This document shows positions 8,378-16,184 of a stretch of DNA of 35,957 bases, piece after piece. How positions within the stretch are numbered: the first letter of the stretch is position 1; every line of letters begins with the position of its first letter. The stretch lies in contig JAPPLN010000047.1 in NCBI GenBank assembly GCA_028874175.1, forward strand, positions 1 to 35,957. Direction: 5' to 3'. Both the position numbers and the translations under genes were made by a program. The notes beneath the pieces are model-generated. The model did no database searches. It was not told where the DNA came from and saw only the letters and a program-made list of their open reading frames with translations. This DNA comes from Chloroflexota bacterium (GTDB taxonomy: Bacteria; Chloroflexota; UBA11872).

Positions 8378-9865
8378 ATGATTAGCCACAAGTGGCAGCC
8401 AATTGCGCCGCTTTCTGAGATTGATGACCACAGCCGACTTGCACTGACTCGCCTAGAGAATACAGCCAGAGTTTGGAACTATTCCAAACTTGAGCTGTCA
8501 GGCAGTGAGGCGTTTGATGGTTTCTTGGGTAAACTACATCGTTCAATAGCCATAGAAACTGGAATCATCGAGGGGTTATATGAAATAGATCGTGGACTTA
8601 CTGAGACTCTCGTTGTTCAGGGGTTTTCGAAGGACGCTGTTGAACGTTCAGGAGAATCAGTCCCCGAGAACACACTTCGAATGCTTAGTGATCAACTGGA
8701 TAGCCTCTCTTCGATCATGGACTTTATTGGTGGAACCAGGGAATTGAGTCCAGCATATATAAAGGAGCTCCATCACCTAATTACGAGATCACAGTCCCAC
8801 TATACAGCATACAATTTATTCGGTCAGGAAGAAGAGCGGCCACTGATGCATGGACTATATAAAACAATGCCGAACAATCCGACTCGCCAGAATGGGTCAG
8901 TTCATGAATACGCGCCCGTCGAACAGGTTGCCGTGGAGATGGATAACTTAGTTGAGATGTTCAATCAGAGCGTTTCTGACGAAGCTGCGGTAGTTGGTGC
9001 GGCTTGGCTACACCATCGATTCGTGCAGATTCACCCCTTTCAAGATGGCAACGGCAGGGTTGCGCGGGCTCTCGCGTCGATAGTCCTGCTTCGAGCCGAG
9101 CTATTTCCGCTGCATATTCGTCGAGAGGATCGTGATGTCTATATTGACGCTCTTGAGGAAGCCGACCGCGGATCCCTCGATGCGCTTGTTCAGCTTTTTG
9201 CTGCCCGAGAGCGAGATGACATGCTCTGGGCGGTCTCAGAGTTGGCTCGAGAGGCGGTTGCGCCGATTCAAGGCGGCCGTACTGCAGATGTCGCCGCAGC
9301 GGTTGCAGGTGAATATGCGCGTAAGCGACGAGACGTGCTTGATCAGCGTCGGCAGGTCAATTTCGTCGCTGAAGCCCTCGTCGAATATGGGGCGAAAATC
9401 CTCGATAGTAACCTGGAACAGGCAAGGGTTGCTTTTTCTGCCCAGGGTATTCAATTCTCTTCATACGTTGACTGCGGAGGCTCCAACGACGAACGCGGTC
9501 ACTGGTGGGGATATCAGATAGTCGAAGCTGCCAAGCGCCTGAAACACTGGGCGAATATTCCAGAAAACAAGTATTGGATTCGCTCGTTCATAATGCTCGC
9601 AGACGTTCGGATGCGATTTGTCGTATCTTTGCACCACGTTGGCTCTCCCGTGTCCGGCTTTATGGCGGCTGTAGCCTTTGCTGAGATTCAATATCCTGAA
9701 GCAGATCCAGATGACACACAAGAGAAGGAGCTTGTTCACTGCTCTCATCATGCATTCACTTTCACCGAACACGATGCTGGTGAAGAACTAAACTGCAGTT
9801 TCGAGAATTGGCTGGACGAGGCTCAGGCTGTAGCTCTGCGAATCTTGGGAACTGCCGCCATCTAA
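8378..9865 (+). CDS. Fic domain protein with N-terminal self-inhibitory motif
   Basis: A protein of about 495 aa. HPFQDGNGRVAR (residues 219-230 from this start) is a full Fic active-site motif with catalytic His, the Mg2+-binding acidic residue and the anion-binding GNGR. Fic enzymes usually transfer AMP from ATP to target proteins. Upstream, TGIIEG (61-66) fits the [S/T]xxxE[G/N] inhibitory helix, so this is a class II Fic protein that should regulate itself. Roughly 230 residues after the Fic core form a domain I do not recognise. A TTG at 8357 is also in frame, but the ATG at 8378 has GGGACAG 7 nt upstream. The gene faces against its neighbours and its G+C and codon use are clearly lower, suggesting acquisition by transfer. 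Confidence 0.9.
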   Translation: MISHKWQPIAPLSEIDDHSRLALTRLENTARVWNYSKLELSGSEAFDGFLGKLHRSIAIETGIIEGLYEIDRGLTETLVVQGFSKDAVERSGESVPENTLRMLSDQLDSLSSIMDFIGGTRELSPAYIKELHHLITRSQSHYTAYNLFGQEEERPLMHGLYKTMPNNPTRQNGSVHEYAPVEQVAVEMDNLVEMFNQSVSDEAAVVGAAWLHHRFVQIHPFQDGNGRVARALASIVLLRAELFPLHIRREDRDVYIDALEEADRGSLDALVQLFAARERDDMLWAVSELAREAVAPIQGGRTADVAAAVAGEYARKRRDVLDQRRQVNFVAEALVEYGAKILDSNLEQARVAFSAQGIQFSSYVDCGGSNDERGHWWGYQIVEAAKRLKHWANIPENKYWIRSFIMLADVRMRFVVSLHHVGSPVSGFMAAVAFAEIQYPEADPDDTQEKELVHCSHHAFTFTEHDAGEELNCSFENWLDEAQAVALRILGTAAI

Positions 9866-9892
9866 ATCACTTGCCTCGCTTGCGTCGCCTCA

Positions 9893-10375
9893 TCAGTCCA
9901 ACCCAAACCACGGCCCGCTGCTCAGCAGCCGCTCGAACACCGCCCGCTCTTCCGCGTCCTCGATCAGCTCCCCTGCCTGCCGCGCCGTTTCGCGCCGGTT
10001 CGCCGCGTCCGCCAGCTCTGCGCACGCGTGCGATCGCGCCAGGCACTCCAGAGCCGCTGCCCGATCGAACGCTGTCTGCGCGTCGCCGTTCGCATCGCTC
10101 AGCTTGATGCACGCATCCGCGTGATGGACTGACAGCGAGACAATGCCAAGAAATGACACCGCCGTCGCCACAAGGTGCTCGGCCCGCTGCTTCTCAAGCG
10201 GCCCGCCAACCTCAAACCAGTGCCGGTGCGACGCGTAAGCCTTCGAGAGCAACTCCCCGGCGTGCAGGTAGTCCGGGCTGCTCTCAATCAGGTCCCACGC
10301 CTGGTTGTTGTTCTCGGCTGCAAACCAGCGCACAGCGCGCTGAACGTCAAAACCCGCGTCCTCGTCAGATCCCAT
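9893..10375 (-). CDS. Helical protein of unknown function, coupled to ubiD
   Basis: I do not recognise this 160-aa protein. It looks almost entirely alpha-helical, rich in Ala, His and charged residues, with no signal peptide or transmembrane segment. A central conserved-looking stretch reads HHADACIKLSD. The segment with repeated AWDLIESSPDYLHAGELLSKAY character suggests a TPR- or HEPN-like helical bundle, but that is only a guess. The ATG at 10375 is preferred over the upstream GTG-type start at 10393. It overlaps the last 11 nt of ubiD in another frame, so translation is probably coupled to ubiD. Its 3' end faces the Fic gene with only 27 bp between the two stops. Confidence 0.7.
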   Translation of the reverse strand: MGSDEDAGFDVQRAVRWFAAENNNQAWDLIESSPDYLHAGELLSKAYASHRHWFEVGGPLEKQRAEHLVATAVSFLGIVSLSVHHADACIKLSDANGDAQTAFDRAAALECLARSHACAELADAANRRETARQAGELIEDAEERAVFERLLSSGPWFGLD

Positions 10376-11822
10376 AGCTCGACCACCTCTCATCCACCAG
10401 CTTCACGATCTCGTCGTCCATCTTGATCTCCGGCGGCCACTCCCGCGGGAACCCCTCTTGCGGCAGCTTGCGCGTCGCGTCAATGCCCAGTTTCCCGCCA
10501 AAGAACTCGGTGGTCGTCGCGAACTCCAAGTGATCCATCGGCCCGCTCGCCTGCTCCAGGTCCCGCGCCGGGTCCGTGTTCGCGCCCACCCGCCACATCA
10601 CTTCCTTCAGGTTCTGCACGTCCACGTCGTGGTCCACCACGATGATGTACTTCGTGAACATCAGCTGGCCGACGCCCCAAATGCCGTGCATCACCTTGCG
10701 CGCCTGACCGGGATACCGCTTGTTAATCGACACGATGCAGAAGTTGTGAAACACCCCGTGCACCGGCAGATTCATATCCACCAGTTCGGGCACGAACAGC
10801 CGCACCAGCGGCAGGAACAGCCGCTCCGTCGCCTTCCCGATCCAGGCGTCCTCCATCGGCGGCACACCCACGATCGTCGATACGAACACCGGATCCCGCC
10901 GCCGCGTCACCGCCGTCAGGTGAAACACCGGAAACGGCTCGGCCAGCGAGTAGTACCCGATGTGGTCGCCGAACGGCCCCTCAAGCCGCGACTCCGACGG
11001 ATCCACCCACCCCTCCAGCACGATCTCCGCGTGTGCTGGAACCTTGATGTCGACCGTCTTCGCCTGCACGGTCTCGACCGGAGCGCCGCGTAGAAAACCC
11101 GCGAACACCATTTCATCGATATCCGGCGGCAGCGGCGCGCTGGCCGCGTACATCAGGGTGGGATCCGCTCCAATCGCCACCGCCACTTCCATGCGCCGGC
11201 GTTCTTCCCGGCTTCGTCGCCAATGCTCCGCGCCGCCTTTGTGCAACTGCCAGTGCATCCCCAGCGTGCGGTCGTCGAATTTCTGCAGCCGGTAGAGCCC
11301 CACATTCCGCTTGCCCGTCAGCGGGTCGTGCGTCAGCACCAGTGGAAAGGTGATGTACGGCCCGCCGTCCAGCGGCCAGCAGGTCGGAATCGGCAGGTCG
11401 GCCAGCGAAGGATTCTCGGTGTCAAATACCTCGTGCACCGGCGCGCTGCTTACCTCGCGCGGCCCGATCCGCCCGACTTTGATGATCTCGTTCAACACCT
11501 GCAGCTTGCCCAGCAGGCTCTTCGGCGGCGGCCCCATCGCCATTGACAGCAGGTCATCCAGCCGCCGCTCCAGTTCCGTCCACTCCTCCATCCCCAGCGC
11601 CCAGGCCATGCGCTGCGGCGACCCCAGCATGTTGATGGCAAACGGGATGTCGCTGCCCTTCACGTTCTCGAACAACAGCGCCGGCCCACCGGCCTTCATC
11701 ACCCGGTCCGCGATCTCGGTGATTTCCAGGTGTGGGTCCACTTCGACCTGGATCCGCCGCAGCTCGTCCCGCTCCTCCAGCAGGTGCAGAAACTCGCGCA
11801 GGTTCTTGAAGGCCATGGCCAT
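10365..11822 (-). CDS. ubiD: UbiD family decarboxylase (prenylated-FMN dependent)
   Basis: A 485-aa protein of normal UbiD length. RNVGLYRLQ (172-180) is part of the prFMN and metal-binding region. EGPFGDHIGYY (281-291) is the family hallmark carrying the catalytic acidic residues. UbiD removes the carboxyl group of prenylated aromatic acids using prenylated FMN supplied by UbiX, which is encoded 3 kb away on the same strand. Other UbiD members act on cinnamate or aromatic substrates, so quinone synthesis is inferred from the ubiA-ubiX context. An ATG at 11816 has AGGCGGGG at better spacing than the ATG at 11822; the difference is two residues. The gene starts 6 nt after the HAD phosphatase and overlaps the helical protein at its 3' end. 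Confidence 0.93.
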   Translation of the reverse strand: MAMAFKNLREFLHLLEERDELRRIQVEVDPHLEITEIADRVMKAGGPALLFENVKGSDIPFAINMLGSPQRMAWALGMEEWTELERRLDDLLSMAMGPPPKSLLGKLQVLNEIIKVGRIGPREVSSAPVHEVFDTENPSLADLPIPTCWPLDGGPYITFPLVLTHDPLTGKRNVGLYRLQKFDDRTLGMHWQLHKGGAEHWRRSREERRRMEVAVAIGADPTLMYAASAPLPPDIDEMVFAGFLRGAPVETVQAKTVDIKVPAHAEIVLEGWVDPSESRLEGPFGDHIGYYSLAEPFPVFHLTAVTRRRDPVFVSTIVGVPPMEDAWIGKATERLFLPLVRLFVPELVDMNLPVHGVFHNFCIVSINKRYPGQARKVMHGIWGVGQLMFTKYIIVVDHDVDVQNLKEVMWRVGANTDPARDLEQASGPMDHLEFATTTEFFGGKLGIDATRKLPQEGFPREWPPEIKMDDEIVKLVDERWSSYGI

Positions 11823-11828
11823 CCCCGC

Positions 11829-12704
11829 CTACGGCGCTAGCAGAAGGTCGTACGGAAGCTGATTGAGATTATCGATCACCAGGTCCGGCCGTAACTCGCC
11901 TTCCGCCGCCTCCGCCGCCTTTCGCGTCGTACTCCCCGTAAGCACCAGCACGCCGGTCGCCCCGATGGCGTTGGCGCCGGCAATGTCGGCGTCCAGCAGG
12001 TCCCCCAGGATCACCAGGTCCTCGGGCGATACCCCGCTCCGCTCCGCCGCCAGGCTGAACAAGTGCGGCGACGGCTTCCCGACTACCAGCGGCTCGATCC
12101 CGGTAGCCGCCGTCAGCGCACCCACGATGGCTCCCGCGCCCGGCATCGGCCCGTTTGCCATTGGCAGCAACGAGTCCTTGTTTACGGCGATGAATGCCGC
12201 GTCGTGCATCACCAGACCCCGCGTCGCTCGCGACAGCCGGTCGTAGGTCAGCCCAAAGTCGCACCCGGCCACCACCACGTCCACCGCCTCGTCGTCATCG
12301 AAACTGCCAAGCTGATACCCCGCCGCCTCGATGTTCGCCGCCAACCCGGCGCCGCCCAGCACCAGCACCGAGTCGGGTCTCGGATCCAGCCGGTTCAGAT
12401 ACTCGACCGTCGCCACGACCGCCGAGATGATCTCCTCCGGACCCGCATCCACCCCCATCTGCTGCAGTTTCGCCGCTAGCTCCACCGGCGCTTCGCGCGA
12501 GTTGTTCGTGACAAAGAACAGTGGCAGCCCGAGGTTGCGCACCGTCGCCACCGCCTCGGCGGCGCCGTCGATCAGCTGCCCGCCCTGGTACATCACCCCG
12601 TCCATGTCGAACACGAACGCCCGTCGCCGCGCTGGAATCACGGCGGGCTCGCGGTCGGAGTGCTCGTGGTGGTGGTGCGCGGTACACGCACCGCTGACGG
12701 TCAC
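11829..12704 (-). CDS. HAD-IIA family phosphatase (NagD / phosphoglycolate phosphatase-like)
   Basis: A 291-aa haloacid dehalogenase superfamily hydrolase with the type IIA cap. VFDMDGVMY (31-39) has the nucleophile D33 and the acid/base D35. VTNNSR (65-70) is motif II, VGKPSPHLF contains the motif III lysine, and ILGDLLDADIAGA supplies the motif IV aspartates. Substrates of this subfamily are sugar phosphates, nucleotides, p-nitrophenyl phosphate or phosphoglycolate. The GTG start overlaps the dehydrogenase stop as GTGA, so the two are coupled. The first 28 residues precede the fold and include a natural His cluster (AHHHHEHSD), which may bind metal or may mean the true start is further downstream. 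No cap residue identifies the substrate. Confidence 0.88.
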   Translation of the reverse strand: MTVSGACTAHHHHEHSDREPAVIPARRRAFVFDMDGVMYQGGQLIDGAAEAVATVRNLGLPLFFVTNNSREAPVELAAKLQQMGVDAGPEEIISAVVATVEYLNRLDPRPDSVLVLGGAGLAANIEAAGYQLGSFDDDEAVDVVVAGCDFGLTYDRLSRATRGLVMHDAAFIAVNKDSLLPMANGPMPGAGAIVGALTAATGIEPLVVGKPSPHLFSLAAERSGVSPEDLVILGDLLDADIAGANAIGATGVLVLTGSTTRKAAEAAEGELRPDLVIDNLNQLPYDLLLAP

Positions 12705-13678
12705 GCGGGATAGACCCCGTTCACCACCATCTCGCGGTCCCAGTCGCCCGCCAGCACGCCCACCACATTCCTGGCGGCGCCCATGGCCATTCGCTCCACC
12801 GACTCGACCGCGACGCCCGCCATGTGTGGCGTGGGCAGCACCTTTGGATGCGCGGCCAGGTCGTCGCCTTCCGGTGGCGGCTCGCTGGTCCGCACGTCCA
12901 GCGCGGCACCGGCTAGCTGACCCGAGTCCAGCGCCGCCCGCAGCGCCGCCTCGTCCACCAGTCCGCCCCGGGCCGTATTGACCAGGAAGGACCCCGGCTG
13001 CATCAGCCCCAGCGTTCGTTCGTTCACGACCTCGCGCGTCTCCTCGTTCATCGGCGTGTGCAGCGACACGAATCTGGCGCGACGAAACACCTCGTCGACA
13101 TCCACCAGTTCCACCCCGTACTCCGCCACGAATTCCGCGTCGGGGTACGGCTCGGCCGCCACCACATCCACCTCGAACCCCTGCAGCCGCTGCACAACCG
13201 CGCGACCGATCCGGCCAAGGCCGATCAAGCCGATGGTCTTGTCCCGCAGCTCGGTGGTCGGTGGACGAACCCAGCCGCCCGCCGACGTCGTCTCGAAGTA
13301 CTGGCCCAGGTCGCGCGCCAGCGCCAGCATCAGCGCTACCGACGTCTCCGCCACCGTCGTGTCGTTCGTGCCCGCCGCGATCATTACCGGCACTTCGTGG
13401 TCTTGCGCTGCCCCCAGGTCGATAGCGTCGTAGCCCACGCCCATCCGTGCGACCACCTGCAGGTCCGGGAACATCCGGAATGTCTCGGCGGTGTACGGCT
13501 CGCTGCTGGCCATCGTTCCGGAAATCCCCTGCAGCTGCTCGTGCAATTGCTCGCCGTTCAGGTATGCGCCGGGCACGGAGGCGATCACCGGCTCGTGTCC
13601 GGCGTCTCGAAGGATGTCCAAGGCTGCTTCCGCCGGATTGGACGTAAAAATCCTGGTCGTAATCAGTACGCGCGCCAC
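12701..13678 (-). CDS. D-2-hydroxyacid dehydrogenase (phosphoglycerate dehydrogenase-like)
   Basis: A 325-aa NAD-dependent D-isomer-specific 2-hydroxyacid dehydrogenase. GLGRIG (153-158) is the Rossmann loop, with an acidic residue at E176 that favours NAD. The catalytic Arg is R237 (TARGG), the Glu is E266 (SEPPP) and the His is H285 (TPHMAG). Members reduce or oxidise 2-hydroxyacids such as 3-phosphoglycerate, glycerate or glyoxylate. There is no C-terminal ACT domain, so it is not a full-length regulated SerA, and the substrate stays open. The start is GTG at 13678 with GGAG 5 nt upstream. It overlaps the HAD phosphatase by 4 nt; a dehydrogenase and phosphatase pair would suit a phosphorylated hydroxyacid. 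Confidence 0.9.
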   Translation of the reverse strand: MARVLITTRIFTSNPAEAALDILRDAGHEPVIASVPGAYLNGEQLHEQLQGISGTMASSEPYTAETFRMFPDLQVVARMGVGYDAIDLGAAQDHEVPVMIAAGTNDTTVAETSVALMLALARDLGQYFETTSAGGWVRPPTTELRDKTIGLIGLGRIGRAVVQRLQGFEVDVVAAEPYPDAEFVAEYGVELVDVDEVFRRARFVSLHTPMNEETREVVNERTLGLMQPGSFLVNTARGGLVDEAALRAALDSGQLAGAALDVRTSEPPPEGDDLAAHPKVLPTPHMAGVAVESVERMAMGAARNVVGVLAGDWDREMVVNGVYPA

Positions 13679-13845
13679 GGAGGCTCCAGTCGGCAGGTGG
13701 GAAGTGCGGTCATTCTATCCCCGCACACCCAAAGCTCTTTCGGTCGCCCGACTACGTTCTGCGAAACACCCTGACCCTGTCAGACCCACGGTTACGGGCA
13801 GCCACCCCTACCTCCTGCCAATCCATGCAAGCAGGAATGTGCTAC

Positions 13846-14304
13846 CTACAGCCCCTCCGGCCGATCCACGATCGCAAAACTGATTTCCCCCGAGGCGCAC
13901 AGCTTTCCGTCGATACTCGCCCGACCCGCCGCCCGGCCAAACCCGCGCCGGTAGCGGATCACCTCGGCCTCCAGCCGCAACTCGTCCCCTGGGCGCGCCG
14001 GATGCCGGAACTTCCACTTGTCCAGGCCCGTCAACATCGCAATCTTGCCGCTGTTCTCCGGCATCCCCAGCGCCGCAACGCCGCCCACTTCCGCCACGGC
14101 CTCCACGATGATCGCGCCCGGCAGCACCGGAAATCCGGGAAAATGCCCGCTCAGCACGTGCTCGTGATGCGTCCCCACGTCGTCCATGATCCCCACCGCC
14201 CGCTGCCCGTATTCCAGCTCCACGATGCGGTCCACGAAGATGAACGGTTCCCGGTGCGGGATCAACGCTTCGATCCCTTCACGGTCAAGTAGCGCGTCAG
14301 ACAT
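13846..14304 (-). CDS. FabZ-like 3-hydroxyacyl-ACP dehydratase
   Basis: A 152-aa single hotdog-fold protein. IPHREPFIFVDRI (15-27) is the typical FabZ opening. SGHFPGFPVLPGAIIVEA (52-69) carries the catalytic H54 and E68 in the HxxxxGxxPxxPGxxxxE pattern. It would dehydrate 3-hydroxyacyl-ACP to trans-2-enoyl-ACP in fatty acid elongation, although stand-alone homologs in secondary pathways exist. The frame is open up to 14436, but the ATG at 14304 matches the family N-terminus. It is followed after 167 bp by the dehydrogenase gene and is divergent from the MarR gene across a 219-bp region, so the regulator may control it. No other fatty-acid genes are near. Confidence 0.88.
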   Translation of the reverse strand: MSDALLDREGIEALIPHREPFIFVDRIVELEYGQRAVGIMDDVGTHHEHVLSGHFPGFPVLPGAIIVEAVAEVGGVAALGMPENSGKIAMLTGLDKWKFRHPARPGDELRLEAEVIRYRRGFGRAAGRASIDGKLCASGEISFAIVDRPEGL

Positions 14305-14418
14305 GGGCGGCCTCGTGGGGCGAGCGGTGGCGGCCAGCATGGCACAGGCGTTTCGTCGTGCCGCGCCGTAGGGCGGCCGGCACTCGGATAAGTTCCTCAG
14401 GAAACTTGTTCCGGCGCA

Positions 14419-14442
14419 CACTTGCGCCGTTGCCACTTGCGC
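14419..14442 (+). repeat. Two direct copies of a 9-bp sequence overlapping the marR -35 box
   Basis: CACTTGCGC occurs at 14419-14427 and again at 14434-14442, giving a 15-bp period. The second copy contains the -35 hexamer of the promoter for the MarR-type gene. The arrangement could be a tandem activator or repressor half-site; chance cannot be excluded for a 9-mer. Confidence 0.4.
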
Positions 14443-14465
14443 AAAACGATTCCAGACCGTATAAA
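14437..14465 (+). promoter_or_regulatory. Sigma70-type promoter of the MarR-type gene
   Basis: TTGCGC at 14437-14442 and TATAAA at 14460-14465 are separated by exactly 17 nt, the optimal sigma70 spacing. They match the consensus hexamers at 4 of 6 and 5 of 6 positions. Transcription would begin near 14472, about 50 nt before the gene start, just ahead of the palindrome at 14477-14498. Confidence 0.65.
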
Positions 14466-14476
14466 TGGTGCACCGA

Positions 14477-14498
14477 GTTTGTGAATCTCTTCACAAAC
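14477..14498. promoter_or_regulatory. Perfect 22-bp palindromic operator, CRP/FNR-like in form
   Basis: GTTTGTGAA and TTCACAAAC form perfect 9-bp arms around TCTC. The core reads TGTGA-N6-TCACA, which is the E. coli CRP half-site pair with its exact spacing. The centre lies about 16 nt downstream of the predicted transcription start, a position that would block transcription rather than activate it. It could equally be the autorepression site of the MarR-type protein encoded just downstream, since MarR operators are also palindromes of about this size. Confidence 0.65.
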
Positions 14499-14523
14499 AC
14501 GCCAAATACCCAATCGGCCGAGC

Positions 14524-15039
14524 TTGGCAAAGGTGCCGCCGGCCCAATACCGGAAGAGAGGTATTCCGATAGCCGCGTATCGCAACGGGTCCACCAACGG
14601 ACACATCAGCCTGCAGGATTCCACCATTCACCGACTACTGGTCGGATCCCACCGCCTCGCTGGCCACCTCAATTCGGCCTGCGACGAGGCTGGTGTTTCA
14701 CTGCCGTTGGCTCGGGCCCTTCAATTCCTCGCCGGCGCTACCGAGCCTGTCACGCCCACCCAGCTGTCGCGTGAGCTCGGCCGTAGCCCGGCTGCAACGT
14801 CCGAACTCATCAAGCGTCTGGTGAAAACCGAGCAGATCACTGCCGATGTGGACCCGGACGACCGACGTTCGTTCAAACTCATGCTGACCGAGGCCGGTCG
14901 CGCCAAGTGGAATGAAGTCCGCGACGCGCTCCAGCACGCCGAAGCCGTGATCGAACGCGGCTACGGCGGCCACCGCCTCGAAGCCCTCGCGGGCGAACTC
15001 GACGAACTCGTCACCGCCCTCGACAAAGTTCCCGCATAA
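14524..15039 (+). CDS. MarR family transcriptional regulator
   Basis: A 171-aa winged-helix regulator from the called start. TPTQLSRELGRSPAATSELI (about 77-96) is the helix-turn-helix, and DVDPDDRRSFKLMLTEAGR forms the wing with the DDRR signature of MarR proteins. Flanking helices make the dimer interface. These proteins usually repress their own gene and a neighbour and release DNA on binding a small aromatic or oxidative signal. No in-frame ATG occurs before the DNA-binding domain. TTG (14524) and GTG (14533) are possible starts, and a strong GGAAGAGAGG (14552-14561) sits just before an ATT/ATA, so the true start is unsettled. The divergent FabZ-like gene is the likeliest target besides itself. 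Confidence 0.85.
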   Translation: MAKVPPAQYRKRGIPIAAYRNGSTNGHISLQDSTIHRLLVGSHRLAGHLNSACDEAGVSLPLARALQFLAGATEPVTPTQLSRELGRSPAATSELIKRLVKTEQITADVDPDDRRSFKLMLTEAGRAKWNEVRDALQHAEAVIERGYGGHRLEALAGELDELVTALDKVPA

Positions 15040-15046
15040 CCCAATC

Positions 15047-15069
15047 CGCCGCTGCCCCCAACAGCGGCG
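15047..15069 (+). terminator. Hairpin just after the MarR-type gene
   Basis: CGCCGCTG and CAGCGGCG form an 8-bp G+C-rich stem with a 7-nt loop, starting 7 nt after the stop codon. No run of T follows, so it would be a weak or factor-assisted terminator, or a transcript-stabilising structure. The rest of the gap to 15227 shows nothing I can name. Confidence 0.5.
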
Positions 15070-15227
15070 CCCCCGCCCTTCCCCCGGCGTAAGTCCGAAC
15101 AAAGCTTCGGCTTGCGCTGGGGGTTCTTTATCCCTTCCCTAGCGGGACCAATGGGATGCGACTGGCCAGGGTGACTGCCAGTCGCTCGACTCAAACTCGG
15201 GCGTCCCGGCTGGTTCTATCCCATGCC

Positions 15228-16184
15228 TCACCCAGAGGTCGCGCTCAGGATTCGCGCTCGACGTGCCGAGTCTCTCGCCTCATAGAACATCCGGCACCGC
15301 CCGTCCGGCAGCTCAATTACGCAGGGCTCCGAGACCATCCGGCAATCCAGCTCGACGTCCAGATCCAGCACAGGTTCCGGCGATTTCGTCCACTCGATCC
15401 CGTCGCCTGAAACCGCGGTGAAGATGCCCCCGTCGATCCCCACGGCCCACCCGGCATAGAACATCCTGAAGCTGCCGTCGCCCAGGCGAACCACTTCGGG
15501 GGCATATACGGCGTACGTCTCCCGCTCGGTTTCCTGGGCTACACGCACACCGGACTCGATCTCGAAGTTGAGCCCGTCCAGGGACACGGCGCTCACGATG
15601 TGGTTCTGGGCATCCAGCCCCGACGCCAACGGAAACGAGTAGTGGTGAAAGTAGAGCCGGTAAACCAGCCCCCGATCCGTCGGAAAGTACACGCAGCGCG
15701 GCGACCCGTACGACCACTCGCCGTCGCCGATCCTCACCCCGTCTTCCAGCTCCCAATCCAGCCCGTCTCCCGACGTCGCACTCAGAATCACCGTGGGAGC
15801 GTCCGGCGTACGCGCCTCGTAGTACATGCGATACCCGCCCCCGGGCATCGGCACCACATCCGGGCACAGCGTGCGCTGGCTCGCGTGCGGACCATGGACG
15901 TCAACCCTTACGCCCTCGTCGGGTGTCCACGCCGTCCCGTCGGCCGAATAGGCGCTGAGAATGTGGCCGAGGAGGTCGGCTCTCGTGGTCCCGGGCGTGA
16001 GGCCTGTGTAATACAACCGGTAGCCGTCCCCGGCCAGGGCCAACACATTCGGAGTCAGCACTCCGTTGCTGGGAACCAGCGGGTTGAACTCAATCGCGGG
16101 TGTCGCGTCCTTCGTCCACCGAACCCCGGGGTCGGTGTCGTGGTAGTGAACCGAAGTCAGTGGATCCAACCCGTCGTCAGTCAT
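15228..16184 (-). CDS. Five-bladed beta-propeller protein (glycosidase-like, GH32/43/130 fold)
   Basis: A 318-aa protein built of five similar units. Each unit has a G.YRMYY or SFRMFY strand, then an I.SA.S strand and a DG..W turn, as in CLOSRFs of the five-bladed propeller glycosidase clans GH43, GH32 and GH130. Examples are GGYRMYYEA, ILSATSGDGLDWE and GSFRMFYAG. No signal peptide is visible, so it is probably cytoplasmic. The catalytic acidic triad cannot be assigned safely. It may be a glycoside hydrolase, a phosphorylase or a non-catalytic relative. The protein stops right after ILSATSG, where the other units continue with DG..W, so the last blade must be closed by N-terminal strands or is clipped. 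It lies 100 bp downstream of pafA. Confidence 0.75.
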   Translation of the reverse strand: MTDDGLDPLTSVHYHDTDPGVRWTKDATPAIEFNPLVPSNGVLTPNVLALAGDGYRLYYTGLTPGTTRADLLGHILSAYSADGTAWTPDEGVRVDVHGPHASQRTLCPDVVPMPGGGYRMYYEARTPDAPTVILSATSGDGLDWELEDGVRIGDGEWSYGSPRCVYFPTDRGLVYRLYFHHYSFPLASGLDAQNHIVSAVSLDGLNFEIESGVRVAQETERETYAVYAPEVVRLGDGSFRMFYAGWAVGIDGGIFTAVSGDGIEWTKSPEPVLDLDVELDCRMVSEPCVIELPDGRCRMFYEARDSARRARILSATSG

